Assembly (NCBI RefSeq): GCF_000970675.1
Contig: NZ_LAJA01000001.1
Coordinates: forward strand, 372,001 to 436,000
Direction of reading: 5' to 3'
DNA: 64,000 nucleotides
DNA from: Domibacillus tundrae
Lineage (GTDB): Bacteria; Bacillota; Bacilli; Bacillales; Domibacillaceae
Shown: one piece after another, positions 26,524-35,699 of the stretch
Layout: each line of letters begins with the position of its first letter
Numbering within the stretch: the first letter of the stretch is position 1
Notes under the pieces: model-generated
Told to the model about the DNA's origin: nothing
Seen by the model: only the letters and a program-made list of their open reading frames with translations
The model's database searches: none
Translations under genes and position numbers: made by a program

Positions 26524-28057
26524 ATAAAATCGGTGACAACAGACGGGCAAGTGATTCACCGATTCGTTTTAGAAACGTGCGGTGCTCGTAACGTTCGCGG
26601 CTGACCGGAACGGAGTCAGCAAAGTCATGAAGAAAATCAATTTCAATTTTTTCAACAGCAGGTGTCCGGTTATATAAAAATGTCATCAGTTCATGATTCA
26701 ACCGGAAACTGCGGACATCGAAATTGGCAGTGCCGACGATGGCATGCACATTATCAATTAATAAAACTTTAGCATGGATAAAAGAATCATCACGGTACGC
26801 AAACACTTTTACACCAGCGCTGAGTAAATCTTTAAAATACGAATTCGTTCCATAAAACGAAAGAGCCCGGTCGCCTTTACCCGGCACAATTACACGCACA
26901 TCTTTACCGCTGCGGGCTGCAACACGGATGGCAGCAAGTGCTTCATCATCTGGCACGAAATACGGAGAAGCGATCCAAATCGATTTTTCCGCTGACTGAA
27001 TCATTTCCATCATGGCATCGCGTACGTCGCGTTCCTCATTATACGGTCCGCCGTAAACGGTCTGCACCATTTGATCGGCTTCATGCACCTTTGAAGGAAA
27101 ATACACTTCAAATCGAAATGGCTCTTTTAATTCATCCAACAGCGATGACTTGGCACCTGTCGCATGAATCCAGTCGGTAATAAAAGATTCTTGCAGCTGG
27201 CGGACAGCCGGTCCCTCCATCCGAATGTGAGTATCGCGCCACACTTCGAATTGAGGCGTATTGCTTCGGTATTCTTCTCCTACATTTAATCCGCCGGTAA
27301 AACCGGTGTGACCGTCGACCACAACCATTTTCCGATGGTTTCGCAAATTGGCGGTGCGCGTCAGCCAGGGCGATACAATGGAGTCAAAGGCATGCGCTTC
27401 GCCGCCCGCATCTCTGAGCGGTTTTAAAAACGATTTCGGCAGACCGGACGAACCGAGTCCATCAAACAAAAAGCGTACGTGCACATTAGCCTCTGCCCGT
27501 TCAATGAGCGCATCACGTATTTGCATAGAGATTTCATCATTCCTGAAAATATAATATTGAATATGAATATGGTGTTCTGCATGGCGGATCGCCTCTAAAA
27601 TAGCAGGAAACGTTTCATCTCCATTTGTTAAAATATCTACTTTATTGCCAGCAAGCGCTTCAAAGCCCGTCATATTCCGGATATTTTTCGCTTCGGGAAG
27701 CTGTTCCGAAATGTCCCATTCTTTTCCGAGATGCCGCATTGTTGTAATAAATTTAACGGTTTCCGAAATCACCTGCTTCGGCAGCATCCGTCTTCTTGGA
27801 TCGCGTCCGAATACGGCGTATACAACGGCACCGGCAAGAGGGAATGCGAGAACGAGCGCACTCCACGCTACTTTTGAATTCGTGCCCCGTGAATCAAACA
27901 GAAGGAGACTCAGCACGACAAACACCGAAATTCCACCAGCTAAATACGTAAACGCAACCGACAATTCGTTCGAATAAAAACGGATTGAAAAATAAACAAG
28001 ACCAACACATGCAGCTAGGACAACTAATTGCACAATCTTTTCTCTCATGGCTGACAC
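26522..28057 (-). CDS. cls: Cardiolipin synthase
   Basis: The 511-aa membrane enzyme has two N-terminal transmembrane helices and two phospholipase-D HKD motifs: HRKMVVVDGHTGFTGG near residue 245 and HAKVLLIDNVHAIVGTANFD near residue 425. It joins two phosphatidylglycerols to give cardiolipin and glycerol. The minus-strand ATG at 28057 has AAAGGATG upstream. Single-gene unit convergent with the M20 peptidase. Slightly longer than B. subtilis ClsA. Confidence 0.93.
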   Translation of the reverse strand: MSAMREKIVQLVVLAACVGLVYFSIRFYSNELSVAFTYLAGGISVFVVLSLLLFDSRGTNSKVAWSALVLAFPLAGAVVYAVFGRDPRRRMLPKQVISETVKFITTMRHLGKEWDISEQLPEAKNIRNMTGFEALAGNKVDILTNGDETFPAILEAIRHAEHHIHIQYYIFRNDEISMQIRDALIERAEANVHVRFLFDGLGSSGLPKSFLKPLRDAGGEAHAFDSIVSPWLTRTANLRNHRKMVVVDGHTGFTGGLNVGEEYRSNTPQFEVWRDTHIRMEGPAVRQLQESFITDWIHATGAKSSLLDELKEPFRFEVYFPSKVHEADQMVQTVYGGPYNEERDVRDAMMEMIQSAEKSIWIASPYFVPDDEALAAIRVAARSGKDVRVIVPGKGDRALSFYGTNSYFKDLLSAGVKVFAYRDDSFIHAKVLLIDNVHAIVGTANFDVRSFRLNHELMTFLYNRTPAVEKIEIDFLHDFADSVPVSRERYEHRTFLKRIGESLARLLSPIL

Positions 28058-28157
28058 ATCCTTTCACAAGGCCTGTCTCCATTGCATGAAGGCAATAAAG
28101 AACAAGCAATTCATCAACTTTCCACTAGTTTACCCGAAAATTTCCCTCATGTGACAG

Positions 28158-28186
28158 TTGAAATTTAAAAAAAGGTAGGGTATAGT
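28158..28186 (+). promoter_or_regulatory. fadNAE promoter
   Basis: -35 TTGAAA (28158-28163), 17-bp spacer, -10 TATAGT (28181-28186), with the FadR palindrome 14 bp downstream. Confidence 0.65.
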
Positions 28187-28200
28187 GAAAATATAATAAA

Positions 28201-28218
28201 TGAATGAGCATTCATTCA
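28201..28218. promoter_or_regulatory. FadR (YsiA) operator
   Basis: TGAATGAGCATTCATTCA is an 18-bp site with perfect TGAATGA/TCATTCA arms, the consensus of the Bacillus TetR-type FadR repressor. Long-chain acyl-CoA would relieve repression of fadNAE. Confidence 0.88.
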
Positions 28219-28234
28219 AGAGGGGGACACGAAC

Positions 28235-30547
28235 GTGGTTCAGCACATCCATAAAGCGGCCGTGATCGGATCTGGTGTCATGGGGTCTGGCATTGCAGCG
28301 CACCTGGCCAATATAGGCATTCCATCCGTTTTGCTCGATATCGTATCGGATAAAGAAGAAAATCGCAATCATCTTTCTGAAAGCGCTATCCAGAAGTTGT
28401 TTAAGCAAAAGCCCGCACCGCTCGCCTCTAAACAAAATGAGGCGCTCATTACGGCAGGCAATCTTGAAGATGATTTGGATAAATTAGCGGAAGCAGACTG
28501 GATTATCGAAGTCATAGTTGAACGGCTTGACGTGAAAAAATCGATTTTTGAGCTTGTAGATGCCCACCGTAAAAAAGGCAGCATCGTTTCATCAAACACA
28601 TCTGGAATCTCAATAAACGCGATGAAAGAAGGACGGAGCGACGATTTTAAAAAGCATTTTCTTGGTACCCATTTTTTTAACCCGCCCCGTTATTTAAAGC
28701 TGCTTGAAGTGATTCCGACAAACGATACAGATCCAGCTGTGACGGCATACATGAAATCGTTCGGTGAAAATATCCTCGGCAAAGGAGTCGTGCTGGCGAA
28801 AGACACGCCGAATTTTATCGCCAACCGGATTGGCACATACAGTTTATTGAAAACGATGCACGTCATGAAAGACATGGATTTGTCATTTGGCGAAGTGGAT
28901 TCTATCACAGGTCCACTCATTGGAAGACCGAAGAGCGCTACTTTCCGGACGCTCGATGTTGTCGGCCTTGACACATTTATTCATGTAGCGAAAAACGTGT
29001 ATGACCAGACATCAGGAGAGGAACAAGCTGTTTTTGATGTACCGGAAGTGCTTGTTCGCATGCAGAAAAAAGGCTGGCTTGGCGCAAAAGCGGGGCAGGG
29101 GTTTTTCAAAAAAGAAGGAAAAGAAATTTTAGAATTGAACGCTGGGACGATGGAATACGTTGAACGCAAAAAAATGAAAGCGAATTCAGTTGAAATGGCA
29201 AAGCAGCAAAAAGGGCCAGCCAAATGGAAAACACTCGTTTACACAAAGGATGAAGCAGGACAATTTCTTTGGGATATGCTGGCACCAACACTTCTTTATT
29301 CAGCTCAGCTTACTGGTGAAATCGCTGACGACATTGTGTCGATTGACCAGGCGATGAAATGGGGGTTTGGCTGGAACGACGGCCCCTTTGAAATATGGGA
29401 TAAGATCGGTGTAAAAGAATCCGTCGAAAAAATGGAAGCGGAAGGGCTGGCTGTTTCCGGTTGGGTGAAGGAAATGAATGGTCCGTTTTACCAAGACGGG
29501 CAGTATTACGATCCTGCCTCAAAATCCTACAAGCCGTTCGCGAAAAATGAAAAAGTCATTCATTTGCGTAAAGGAACAAAAGTGATTAAAGAAAACAGCG
29601 GCGCGCGTCTGCACGATATCGGGGACGGGGTGGCACTGCTCCAATTTACTTCGCCAAACAACGCGATCGGCATGGATATTATTCAAATGATCAATGCCTC
29701 TATAGACGAAGTGGAGAAAAATTACAAAGCGCTCGTCATTGGCAATCAAGGGAAAAACTTCTGTGTCGGCGCGAATTTAGCGATGATTTTAATGACGGCA
29801 CAGGATGATGACATGTGGGAAATTGATATGACCGTAAAGCACTTTCAGCAGGCGATGATGAAGATTAAATACAGCTCAAAGCCGGTGGTTGCAGCACCCT
29901 TTGGAATGACGCTCGGCGGCGGAACAGAAGTATGCCTGCCGGCCGCACACATTCAAGCAGCGCATGAAACGTATATGGGGCTTGTTGAAGTCGGCGTGGG
30001 TCTTATTCCTGGAGGTGGCGGCAACAAGGAGCTTTATATTCGCCATTTAAACCAAATGGCAGAGGGTGTGGACTATGATTTGCAGGCGGTTGCCAATAAA
30101 GTATTCGAAACGATTGCGATGGCGAACGTTTCCACATCTGCTGCGGAAGCGCGGGACAATCACTTTTTATATCACTCAGATGGCATTAGTGTCAATCAAG
30201 ATCACCTTTTATACGACGCTAAAAAAGCCGCTCTTCATTTGGCGGATAGAGGCTATACGGCACCAGCCAGAAAAAAAATACCGGTCACTGGGGAAACCGG
30301 TTATGCGACATTGCTCTTAGGCGCCCAGTCGATGCATGCATCCGGTTTTATTTCCGACCATGACTTGACGATTGCCAAAAAACTCGCCTGGGTTATTGCG
30401 GGCGGCAACGTACCATTTGGAACGAACGTTGATGAAGAATACTTGTTAGAGCTTGAACGGGAAGCATTTTTGCAGCTTGCCGCAATGCCGAGAACACAGC
30501 AGCGCATGCAGCATATGCTCGTTAAAGGAAAACCACTTCGTAATTAA
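28235..30547 (+). CDS. fadN: 3-hydroxyacyl-CoA dehydrogenase / enoyl-CoA hydratase
   Basis: A 770-aa bifunctional beta-oxidation enzyme. The N-terminal NAD domain begins with AVIGSGVMGSGIAAHLAN; the dehydrogenase C-terminal domain spans roughly 200-440; a crotonase-type hydratase domain follows (GNQGKNFCVGANLAM near residue 500; oxyanion region GMTLGGGTEVCLPAA near residue 560). It hydrates enoyl-CoA and oxidises 3-hydroxyacyl-CoA. GTG start after GAGGGGG. First gene of fadN-fadA-fadE. Confidence 0.95.
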   Translation: MVQHIHKAAVIGSGVMGSGIAAHLANIGIPSVLLDIVSDKEENRNHLSESAIQKLFKQKPAPLASKQNEALITAGNLEDDLDKLAEADWIIEVIVERLDVKKSIFELVDAHRKKGSIVSSNTSGISINAMKEGRSDDFKKHFLGTHFFNPPRYLKLLEVIPTNDTDPAVTAYMKSFGENILGKGVVLAKDTPNFIANRIGTYSLLKTMHVMKDMDLSFGEVDSITGPLIGRPKSATFRTLDVVGLDTFIHVAKNVYDQTSGEEQAVFDVPEVLVRMQKKGWLGAKAGQGFFKKEGKEILELNAGTMEYVERKKMKANSVEMAKQQKGPAKWKTLVYTKDEAGQFLWDMLAPTLLYSAQLTGEIADDIVSIDQAMKWGFGWNDGPFEIWDKIGVKESVEKMEAEGLAVSGWVKEMNGPFYQDGQYYDPASKSYKPFAKNEKVIHLRKGTKVIKENSGARLHDIGDGVALLQFTSPNNAIGMDIIQMINASIDEVEKNYKALVIGNQGKNFCVGANLAMILMTAQDDDMWEIDMTVKHFQQAMMKIKYSSKPVVAAPFGMTLGGGTEVCLPAAHIQAAHETYMGLVEVGVGLIPGGGGNKELYIRHLNQMAEGVDYDLQAVANKVFETIAMANVSTSAAEARDNHFLYHSDGISVNQDHLLYDAKKAALHLADRGYTAPARKKIPVTGETGYATLLLGAQSMHASGFISDHDLTIAKKLAWVIAGGNVPFGTNVDEEYLLELEREAFLQLAAMPRTQQRMQHMLVKGKPLRN

Positions 30548-30561
30548 AGGGGAGAAATAAA

Positions 30562-31740
30562 ATGAAAGAAGCGGTTATTGTCTCAGGAGCGCGGACACCG
30601 GTCGGCCGGGCCAAAAAAGGAACACTTCGTTATACACGTCCAGACGATCTAGGTGCACTGGTCGTGAAAGAAACGCTCAAGCGGGCAGGAAATTACGATG
30701 GAGAAATTGATGATTTGATTATTGGCTGTGCGATGCCGGAAGCGGAGCAGGGATTAAATGTAGCACGGAACATTGGCGCACTCGCCGGGCTGTCACATGA
30801 TGTGCCGGCTATTACAGTCAACCGCTACTGTTCGTCCGGTCTTCAGTCGATCGCGTATGCAGCAGAGCGGATCATGCTTGGCCATGCAAGCACAATCATT
30901 GCCGGCGGAACGGAATCGATGAGCTTAGTGCCGATGATGGGCCATGTCGCCCGGCCAAACGTCAAAATCGCAGAAGAAATGCCGGGCTATTACATGTCGA
31001 TGGGCCATACAGCAGAAGAAGTCGCTAAAAAATACGGCATTTCTCGAGCAGATCAGGATGCTTTTGCCGTCTTGAGCCATGAAAAAGCCGGCCGCGCGAT
31101 TGCGGAAGGAAAGTTTGTGGATGAAATTGTGCCGGTGGATGTCACGTTCCGTCAAGTGGGCACTGATCATAAAATACATGAAGAACATGTGACGTTTTCG
31201 ATGGATGAAGGGGTTCGCCACGGAACATCAATGGGAGGACTGGCAAAGCTGCGTCCTGCATTTTCGGTTACAGGATCGGTTACGGCAGGGAATGCATCTC
31301 AAACGTCTGACGGAGCAGCAGCAGTCATGGTGATGGAGCGGGAGCAGGCAGAATCACTCGGATTAAAGCCAATCGCCAAGTTTCGCTCATTTGCGGTCGG
31401 AGGGGTTCCGCCGGAAATTATGGGCGTTGGGCCGGTTGTCGCCGTGCCAAAAGCGCTCAAGCTTGCCGGTCTTGAGTTGTCGGATATTAATTTGTTTGAG
31501 CTGAACGAAGCATTCGCTTCCCAGTCGATTCAAGTCATTCGAGAACTCGGGCTTGATGAAGACAAAGTGAATGTGAATGGCGGCGCAATTGCACTCGGTC
31601 ATCCGCTCGGCTGCACTGGAACGAAGCTGACGCTCACGCTGTTGCATGAATTAAAGCGCCGTAATCAGCAGTTCGGCGTTGTTACAATGTGTATTGGAGG
31701 CGGAATGGGAGCCGCCGGGGTATTTGAACTGATCAACTAA
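30562..31740 (+). CDS. fadA: Acetyl-CoA C-acyltransferase (thiolase)
   Basis: The 392-aa thiolase cleaves 3-ketoacyl-CoA in the last step of beta-oxidation. The nucleophilic Cys is in NRYCSSGLQS near residue 90; the C-terminal catalytic His and Cys are in GGAIALGHPLGCTG and TMCIGGGMG. It begins 14 nt after fadN with GGGGAG upstream. Confidence 0.95.
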   Translation: MKEAVIVSGARTPVGRAKKGTLRYTRPDDLGALVVKETLKRAGNYDGEIDDLIIGCAMPEAEQGLNVARNIGALAGLSHDVPAITVNRYCSSGLQSIAYAAERIMLGHASTIIAGGTESMSLVPMMGHVARPNVKIAEEMPGYYMSMGHTAEEVAKKYGISRADQDAFAVLSHEKAGRAIAEGKFVDEIVPVDVTFRQVGTDHKIHEEHVTFSMDEGVRHGTSMGGLAKLRPAFSVTGSVTAGNASQTSDGAAAVMVMEREQAESLGLKPIAKFRSFAVGGVPPEIMGVGPVVAVPKALKLAGLELSDINLFELNEAFASQSIQVIRELGLDEDKVNVNGGAIALGHPLGCTGTKLTLTLLHELKRRNQQFGVVTMCIGGGMGAAGVFELIN

Positions 31741-31758
31741 TAAAAGGGGGAAATAATC

Positions 31759-33525
31759 ATGGCAGCAAAAGGTGGTTCATTTTTAATAGAAGAAGTCGAA
31801 GCAAATGCGATATTTACACCGGAAGATTTTTCAGATGAGCAAAAAATGATTGCAAAAACAACGGAAGAATACGTGATGGGCAGCGTGATGCCGGAAGTAC
31901 CGTACCTTGAAAAGCATGAATTTGACCGATCGGTGAAATTGTTGCAGGAAGCAGGAGAACTCGGGCTGCTTGCGGCGGATGTACCCGAAGAATATGGCGG
32001 GCTCAACCTTGACAAAGTCAGCTCTGCGCTCATTGCGGAAAAGATGGCAGTGGCAGGTGGGTTTTCAATTTCACATGGCGCACACGTCGGGATTGGGTCA
32101 CTTCCGATTGTGTTATTTGGCAATGAAAAGCAAAAAGAAACATACTTACCGGATCTCGCTGACGGCACCCGCTTTGCGGCCTATGCGTTAACAGAGCCAG
32201 GTTCCGGTTCAGATGCACTCGGCGCGAAAACGACCGCACGTTTAAATGAAGCGGGCACGCATTACGTGTTAAATGGTGAAAAACAGTGGATCACTAACTC
32301 CGCTTTTGCAGACGTTTTTACCGTTTACGCAAAAATTGATGGCGAGCAGTTTTCTGCATTTATCGTCGAAAAAGGCTATCCAGGCGTATCAACTGGTGCG
32401 GAAGAAGAGAAAATGGGCATTAAAAGCTCTTCAACCCGTACATTAATTTTGTCCGATGCCGAAGTACCGGTTGAAAATCTGCTCGGTGAAGCAGGACGGG
32501 GGCACGTCATCGCCTTTAATATTTTAAATATCGGCCGCTACAAGCTGGGCGTCGGCACCGTCGGCAGCGCCAAGCGGGCACTCGACATTTCACTTAAATA
32601 TGCGGCCGAGCGTAAGCAGTTTAAAACATCGATTGCCAATTTTAATTTGATCAAAGAAAAATTCGGCACGATGTCATCTAAACTATACGCGGCGGAAAGT
32701 GCCATTTACCGGACTGTCGGCTATTTTGAAGAGCGGATGAGCGCGCTGTCTGAAGAGGAACAAAAAGATGGCAAAGCCATTGCGGCGTCCATTGCCGAGT
32801 ATGCAATTGAATGCTCGCTAGGCAAGTTTTTTGGCTCGGAAGTACTCGATTACATTGTCGATGAAGGCGTCCAAATTCATGGAGGCTACGGCTTCATGGA
32901 AGAGTATGAAATCGCCCGTATGTACCGCGATTCTCGCATTAACCGGATTTTCGAAGGAACAAATGAAATTAACCGGCTGCTCGTACCGGGCACATTTGTG
33001 AAAAAGGCATTTAAAGGTGAACTACCGTTATTTGAAAAAGCAAAAGAACTGCAGGGCGAGCTCATGACGCTTATGCCGGAAGAACCCGGCGGAGAGCTGC
33101 TGGCACAGGAAAAAATGCTCGTGAAAAACGCGAAAAAAATTGCGCTTCTCGCCGCTGGGCTTGCGGTGCAGAAATACGGCAAAGGGTTAGAAGCAGAACA
33201 GGAAGTACTTGCCAACATCGCTGATCTCGTTAACCTCGTCTATGCGATGGAATCAGCGGTGCTGCGAACAGAAAAAGCTATCGCGGTGTCCGGCGAAGAG
33301 AAAAACAAACAAAAAGTACTGTACACACAAATTTTCTGCCAGGAAGCATTCAACGAAATCGAAGTGCATGCGAAAGAAACGCTCGTTGCCATTGAATCCG
33401 GTGACAGTCTGCGCATGATGATGTCTGTACTGCGAAAGCTCGGCCGCCATACGCCGATCAACGTTATCGCGAAAAAACGTGAAGCAGCGGATCGTCTAAA
33501 TGAATCATTGAAATACGTCGTTTAA
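31759..33525 (+). CDS. fadE: Acyl-CoA dehydrogenase
   Basis: A 588-aa FAD enzyme for the first step of beta-oxidation. The standard ACAD fold covers residues 30-420 (YALTEPGSGSDA near residue 138; GGYGFMEEYEIARMYRDSRI near 375, quoted in part). It has an extra C-terminal helical domain of about 150 residues like the long-chain enzymes. Starts 18 nt after fadA; a terminator follows. Confidence 0.94.
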   Translation: MAAKGGSFLIEEVEANAIFTPEDFSDEQKMIAKTTEEYVMGSVMPEVPYLEKHEFDRSVKLLQEAGELGLLAADVPEEYGGLNLDKVSSALIAEKMAVAGGFSISHGAHVGIGSLPIVLFGNEKQKETYLPDLADGTRFAAYALTEPGSGSDALGAKTTARLNEAGTHYVLNGEKQWITNSAFADVFTVYAKIDGEQFSAFIVEKGYPGVSTGAEEEKMGIKSSSTRTLILSDAEVPVENLLGEAGRGHVIAFNILNIGRYKLGVGTVGSAKRALDISLKYAAERKQFKTSIANFNLIKEKFGTMSSKLYAAESAIYRTVGYFEERMSALSEEEQKDGKAIAASIAEYAIECSLGKFFGSEVLDYIVDEGVQIHGGYGFMEEYEIARMYRDSRINRIFEGTNEINRLLVPGTFVKKAFKGELPLFEKAKELQGELMTLMPEEPGGELLAQEKMLVKNAKKIALLAAGLAVQKYGKGLEAEQEVLANIADLVNLVYAMESAVLRTEKAIAVSGEEKNKQKVLYTQIFCQEAFNEIEVHAKETLVAIESGDSLRMMMSVLRKLGRHTPINVIAKKREAADRLNESLKYVV

Positions 33526-33537
33526 CGAGCGGGCGAG

Positions 33538-33585
33538 GCTGTCCCATAAATCAGATACATCTGGTTTTTGGGGACAGCTTTTTAT
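33538..33585 (+). terminator. fadNAE terminator
   Basis: Stem GCTGTCCC/GGGACAGC (33538-33545 with 33571-33578), an inner CAGAT/ATCTG stem, then TTTTTATT. Confidence 0.75.
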
Positions 33586-33600
33586 TATTCACTCTTTCTC

Positions 33601-33735
33601 GTTAACGCCGGAATAGAAGGGTTAACGCCGGAATAAGAAGAATAAAGCCGGAATACTAGGCGTTAACGCCGGAAAATTGTTTTTTTCGGCGTTAGCACCT
33701 ATCTTTTCGGCGCAATCAGAACTATATCGGCGTTC
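33601..33735. repeat. Intergenic array of GTTAACGCCGGAA motifs, forward then inverted
   Basis: Four forward units (GTTAACGCCGGAATA and variants) start at 33601, 33621, 33641 and 33662. Three inverted units (TTTCGGCG with GTTA) follow near 33685, 33706 and 33726. All successive cores are 19-21 bp apart. It shares its GCCGGAA core with the array at 18645-18740 and its period with the array at 5998. The array occupies most of the gap between the fadE terminator and yusI; no gene is visible in that gap. Confidence 0.75.
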
Positions 33736-33866
33736 ACTCATACTAGGCCAGCATACCGAATGGATAATAAACTTTTGGGACATCCCCGTTTTGAGCGTGA
33801 GCAAATCGTATTTAAAAAAGGATTTTTTGCAATCATGTCGAAATGGATGTCATGAGGTGAGAAATA

Positions 33867-34217
33867 ATGAAATTTTACTGGTATCCGAAATGCGGGACGT
33901 GCCGTAATGCTAAAAAGTGGCTGGATGAGCATAATGTATCGTATGAAGCCATTCATATTGTAGAGGCGCCGCCATCAAAAGCGGAACTAAAGGAAGCATA
34001 TGAAAAAAGTGGACTTCCGCTGAAAAAGTTTTTTAACACAAGCGGACAGAAATACCGTGAGCTTGGATTGAAAGATAAAGTAGCAACAGCTTCAGACGAT
34101 GAGCTGATCGACATTCTTTCCACGGATGGAATGCTGATCAAGCGGCCGCTTGCAATTGAAGGCGAAACGGTGACCGTCGGCTTTAAAGAAGAAGATTATA
34201 AGCAAAAGTGGCAGTGA
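33867..34217 (+). CDS. yusI: ArsC/Spx-family thioredoxin-fold protein
   Basis: A 116-aa protein of the ArsC/Spx/MgsR family with the redox pair CGTC at residues 9-12. It lacks the RNA-polymerase-binding features I would need to call it Spx. It lies upstream of gcvH as yusI does in B. subtilis. GAGGTGAG precedes the ATG. Its role is not established; a thiol oxidoreductase or regulator is possible. Confidence 0.85.
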   Translation: MKFYWYPKCGTCRNAKKWLDEHNVSYEAIHIVEAPPSKAELKEAYEKSGLPLKKFFNTSGQKYRELGLKDKVATASDDELIDILSTDGMLIKRPLAIEGETVTVGFKEEDYKQKWQ

Positions 34218-34241
34218 TTTTCTTGCTTTCCGCTCAAATAA

Positions 34242-34269
34242 TCAGTAAAGTGTAAAGTGTAAAGTGTAA
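34242..34269. repeat. Short tandem repeat upstream of gcvH
   Basis: The 7-bp unit AAGTGTA occurs three times in a row (with a partial AGTAA before it), 27 to 54 bp upstream of the gcvH start. It overlaps the expected promoter zone, so slippage could change promoter spacing. Confidence 0.6.
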
Positions 34270-34295
34270 TTATTCTAATCTGGAGGTACATACAC

Positions 34296-34679
34296 ATGAA
34301 CTTGCCTAAAGAGCTGCGTTATTCTGAAGAACATGAATGGGTAAAACAAGAAGACGGGAAAGTGCGCATCGGCATTACGGATTTTGCCCAATCGGAACTC
34401 GGCGATATCGTATTTGTTGAGCTTCCATCTGTCGGTGACACATTAACAGCAGACGAGCCATTCGGCAGCGTTGAATCGGTTAAAACTGTTTCTGAATTGT
34501 ATGCACCTGTCAGCGGCACGGTTGTTGAAATTAACGAAGAGTTAGATGACAGCCCTGAATTCGTCAACGAATCACCATATGAAAAAGCATGGATGGTCGT
34601 TGTAGAGCCGTCTGATGCTGCGCAAATTGATGGATTAATGACAGCAGAGCAATATGAAGAAATGACAAAAGAAGATTAA
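34296..34679 (+). CDS. gcvH: Glycine cleavage system H protein
   Basis: This 127-aa lipoyl-domain protein carries the aminomethyl group between the P, T and L proteins. The lipoylated Lys is K63 in ESVKTVSE. In Bacillaceae GcvH is also the main lipoyl relay for octanoyl/lipoyl transfer to other complexes, which ties it to lipA at 47.8 kb. TGGAGG precedes the ATG. Genes for the other glycine cleavage subunits are not in the window. Confidence 0.95.
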   Translation: MNLPKELRYSEEHEWVKQEDGKVRIGITDFAQSELGDIVFVELPSVGDTLTADEPFGSVESVKTVSELYAPVSGTVVEINEELDDSPEFVNESPYEKAWMVVVEPSDAAQIDGLMTAEQYEEMTKED

Positions 34680-34684
34680 AACCG

Positions 34685-34711
34685 GGACCGGCACTTTGCC
34701 GGTCTTTTTAC
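34685..34711 (+). terminator. gcvH terminator
   Basis: Stem GACCGGCA/TGCCGGTC with a 3-nt loop, followed by TTTTT. Confidence 0.85.
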
Positions 34712-34773
34712 TTTGCATTTTTTGTGAAAACACGTAACAATAGAGATTATAACGTGCAGCGAGGTGATTGGTG

Positions 34774-35127
34774 ATGATGGTGGAAAAAACGATTATCGTC
34801 GAAGGGTCATCTGATCGAAAACGGGTGGCTGAAATTGTCAAAGAGCCAGTGGACATCATTTGTACGAATGGCACGATTGGCGTCTCGCGCCTTGATGAAC
34901 TGGTGGATGAATTGTTTGAGCGCGACGTTTACATCTTGGTTGATGCCGATTCGTCAGGTGAAAAACTGCGCCGCCAGTTTAAGCGCGAACTTCCTCACGC
35001 CCGTCATCTCTATATCGACCGAGGCTATAAAGAAGTTGCTTCGGCACCGCATCGTTACTTGGCTTCTATTTTAATGAGTGCCAACATCGATGTGCGCGGT
35101 GAGTTTTTGCAGAAAGAAGGGATTTAG
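34774..35127 (+). CDS. yusF: TOPRIM-domain protein YusF
   Basis: About 117 residues forming a single TOPRIM domain: catalytic Glu in IIVEGSSD near residue 10 and the DxD pair VDADSSGEK near residue 57. Stand-alone small TOPRIM proteins relate to the primase/M5-nuclease branch; the substrate is unknown. ATG at 34774 follows GAGGTG with 7-nt spacing; a TTG two codons upstream overlaps the ribosome site. It is 6 nt before yusE. Confidence 0.85.
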   Translation: MMVEKTIIVEGSSDRKRVAEIVKEPVDIICTNGTIGVSRLDELVDELFERDVYILVDADSSGEKLRRQFKRELPHARHLYIDRGYKEVASAPHRYLASILMSANIDVRGEFLQKEGI

Positions 35128-35133
35128 CAGTAA

Positions 35134-35433
35134 ATGGAAACGATTAAATCGATACAAGCGTTTATTACAAAACCGAAAGCCGCTCTTTATTTGTATACGC
35201 CCATGTGCGGCACGTGCCAGGTGGCGGGGAAAATGCTTGATGTGGTGGAAGCGATGAATGTAAATGTTCCGCTCGAACGCATCAATTTAAATTATCAAGA
35301 AGGTTTGGCACGGCAATTTGAAGTTGAAAGCGTACCATGTTTACTTTTACTCGAAAAAGGGAAGCTTAAAAAGAAAATTTACGCTTTTCAGTCAGTTCCT
35401 TATATATATGAAGAAATACGTTCGCTTTTATAG
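35134..35433 (+). CDS. yusE: Thioredoxin-like protein YusE
   Basis: A 99-aa thioredoxin fold with active-site CGTC at residues 27-30 in place of the usual CGPC. The cis-Pro is in ESVPCLLLL near residue 71. Probably a thiol-disulfide exchange protein. It follows yusF closely, the same pairing as in B. subtilis. Partner unknown. Confidence 0.85.
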   Translation: METIKSIQAFITKPKAALYLYTPMCGTCQVAGKMLDVVEAMNVNVPLERINLNYQEGLARQFEVESVPCLLLLEKGKLKKKIYAFQSVPYIYEEIRSLL

Positions 35434-35469
35434 ATCCGTCGAATTTTGTCGAAATTTAAAATTGGGTTG

Positions 35470-35499
35470 TTGACACAATCATTGTGACGGTGGTAAAAT
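35470..35499 (+). promoter_or_regulatory. metNIQ promoter
   Basis: -35 TTGACA (35470-35475), 18-bp spacer, -10 TAAAAT (35494-35499), directly before the S-box leader. Confidence 0.7.
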
Positions 35500-35514
35500 C
35501 CAATTCATAATTAA

Positions 35515-35630
35515 AGAGACTCTTATCAAGAGCGGCAGAGGGAATGTGCCCGATGAAGCCCGGCAACCGTCTTTTAAAGAAAAGGTGCCAAATCACACGA
35601 AGCAGTATGCTTCGGAAGATGAGAGAAAGG
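35515..35630 (+). promoter_or_regulatory. SAM-I (S-box) riboswitch
   Basis: The S-box core is clear: CTTATCAAGAGCGGCAGAGG, GAATGTGCCCGATGAAGCC, CGGCAACC, AAAGGTGCCAA and the final GATGAGAGA closing P1. It binds S-adenosylmethionine and, through the hairpin that follows, turns off the methionine importer when SAM is plentiful. Confidence 0.96.
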
Positions 35631-35640
35631 AAATTTAAAC

Positions 35641-35681
35641 ACAAAGCCTTTCTGTCATTATGGGCAGACAGGCTTTTTTTG
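35641..35681 (+). terminator. Expression-platform terminator of the S-box
   Basis: CTGTC/GACAG and the outer AAAGC/GCTTT arms make a bulged hairpin followed by seven T residues, 11 nt after the S-box. Confidence 0.75.
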
Positions 35682-35699
35682 TGGAAAGGACGTGATCCC

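Noticed and set aside
33760-33855. Possible 31-aa gene before yusI
   Set aside because: No ribosome site, overlaps the end of the repeat region and ends just at the yusI ribosome site; composition gives no support.
35544-35699. N-terminal extension of MetN
   Set aside because: The extended frame lies inside the SAM riboswitch and its terminator; the GTG at 35700 gives the exact family length.
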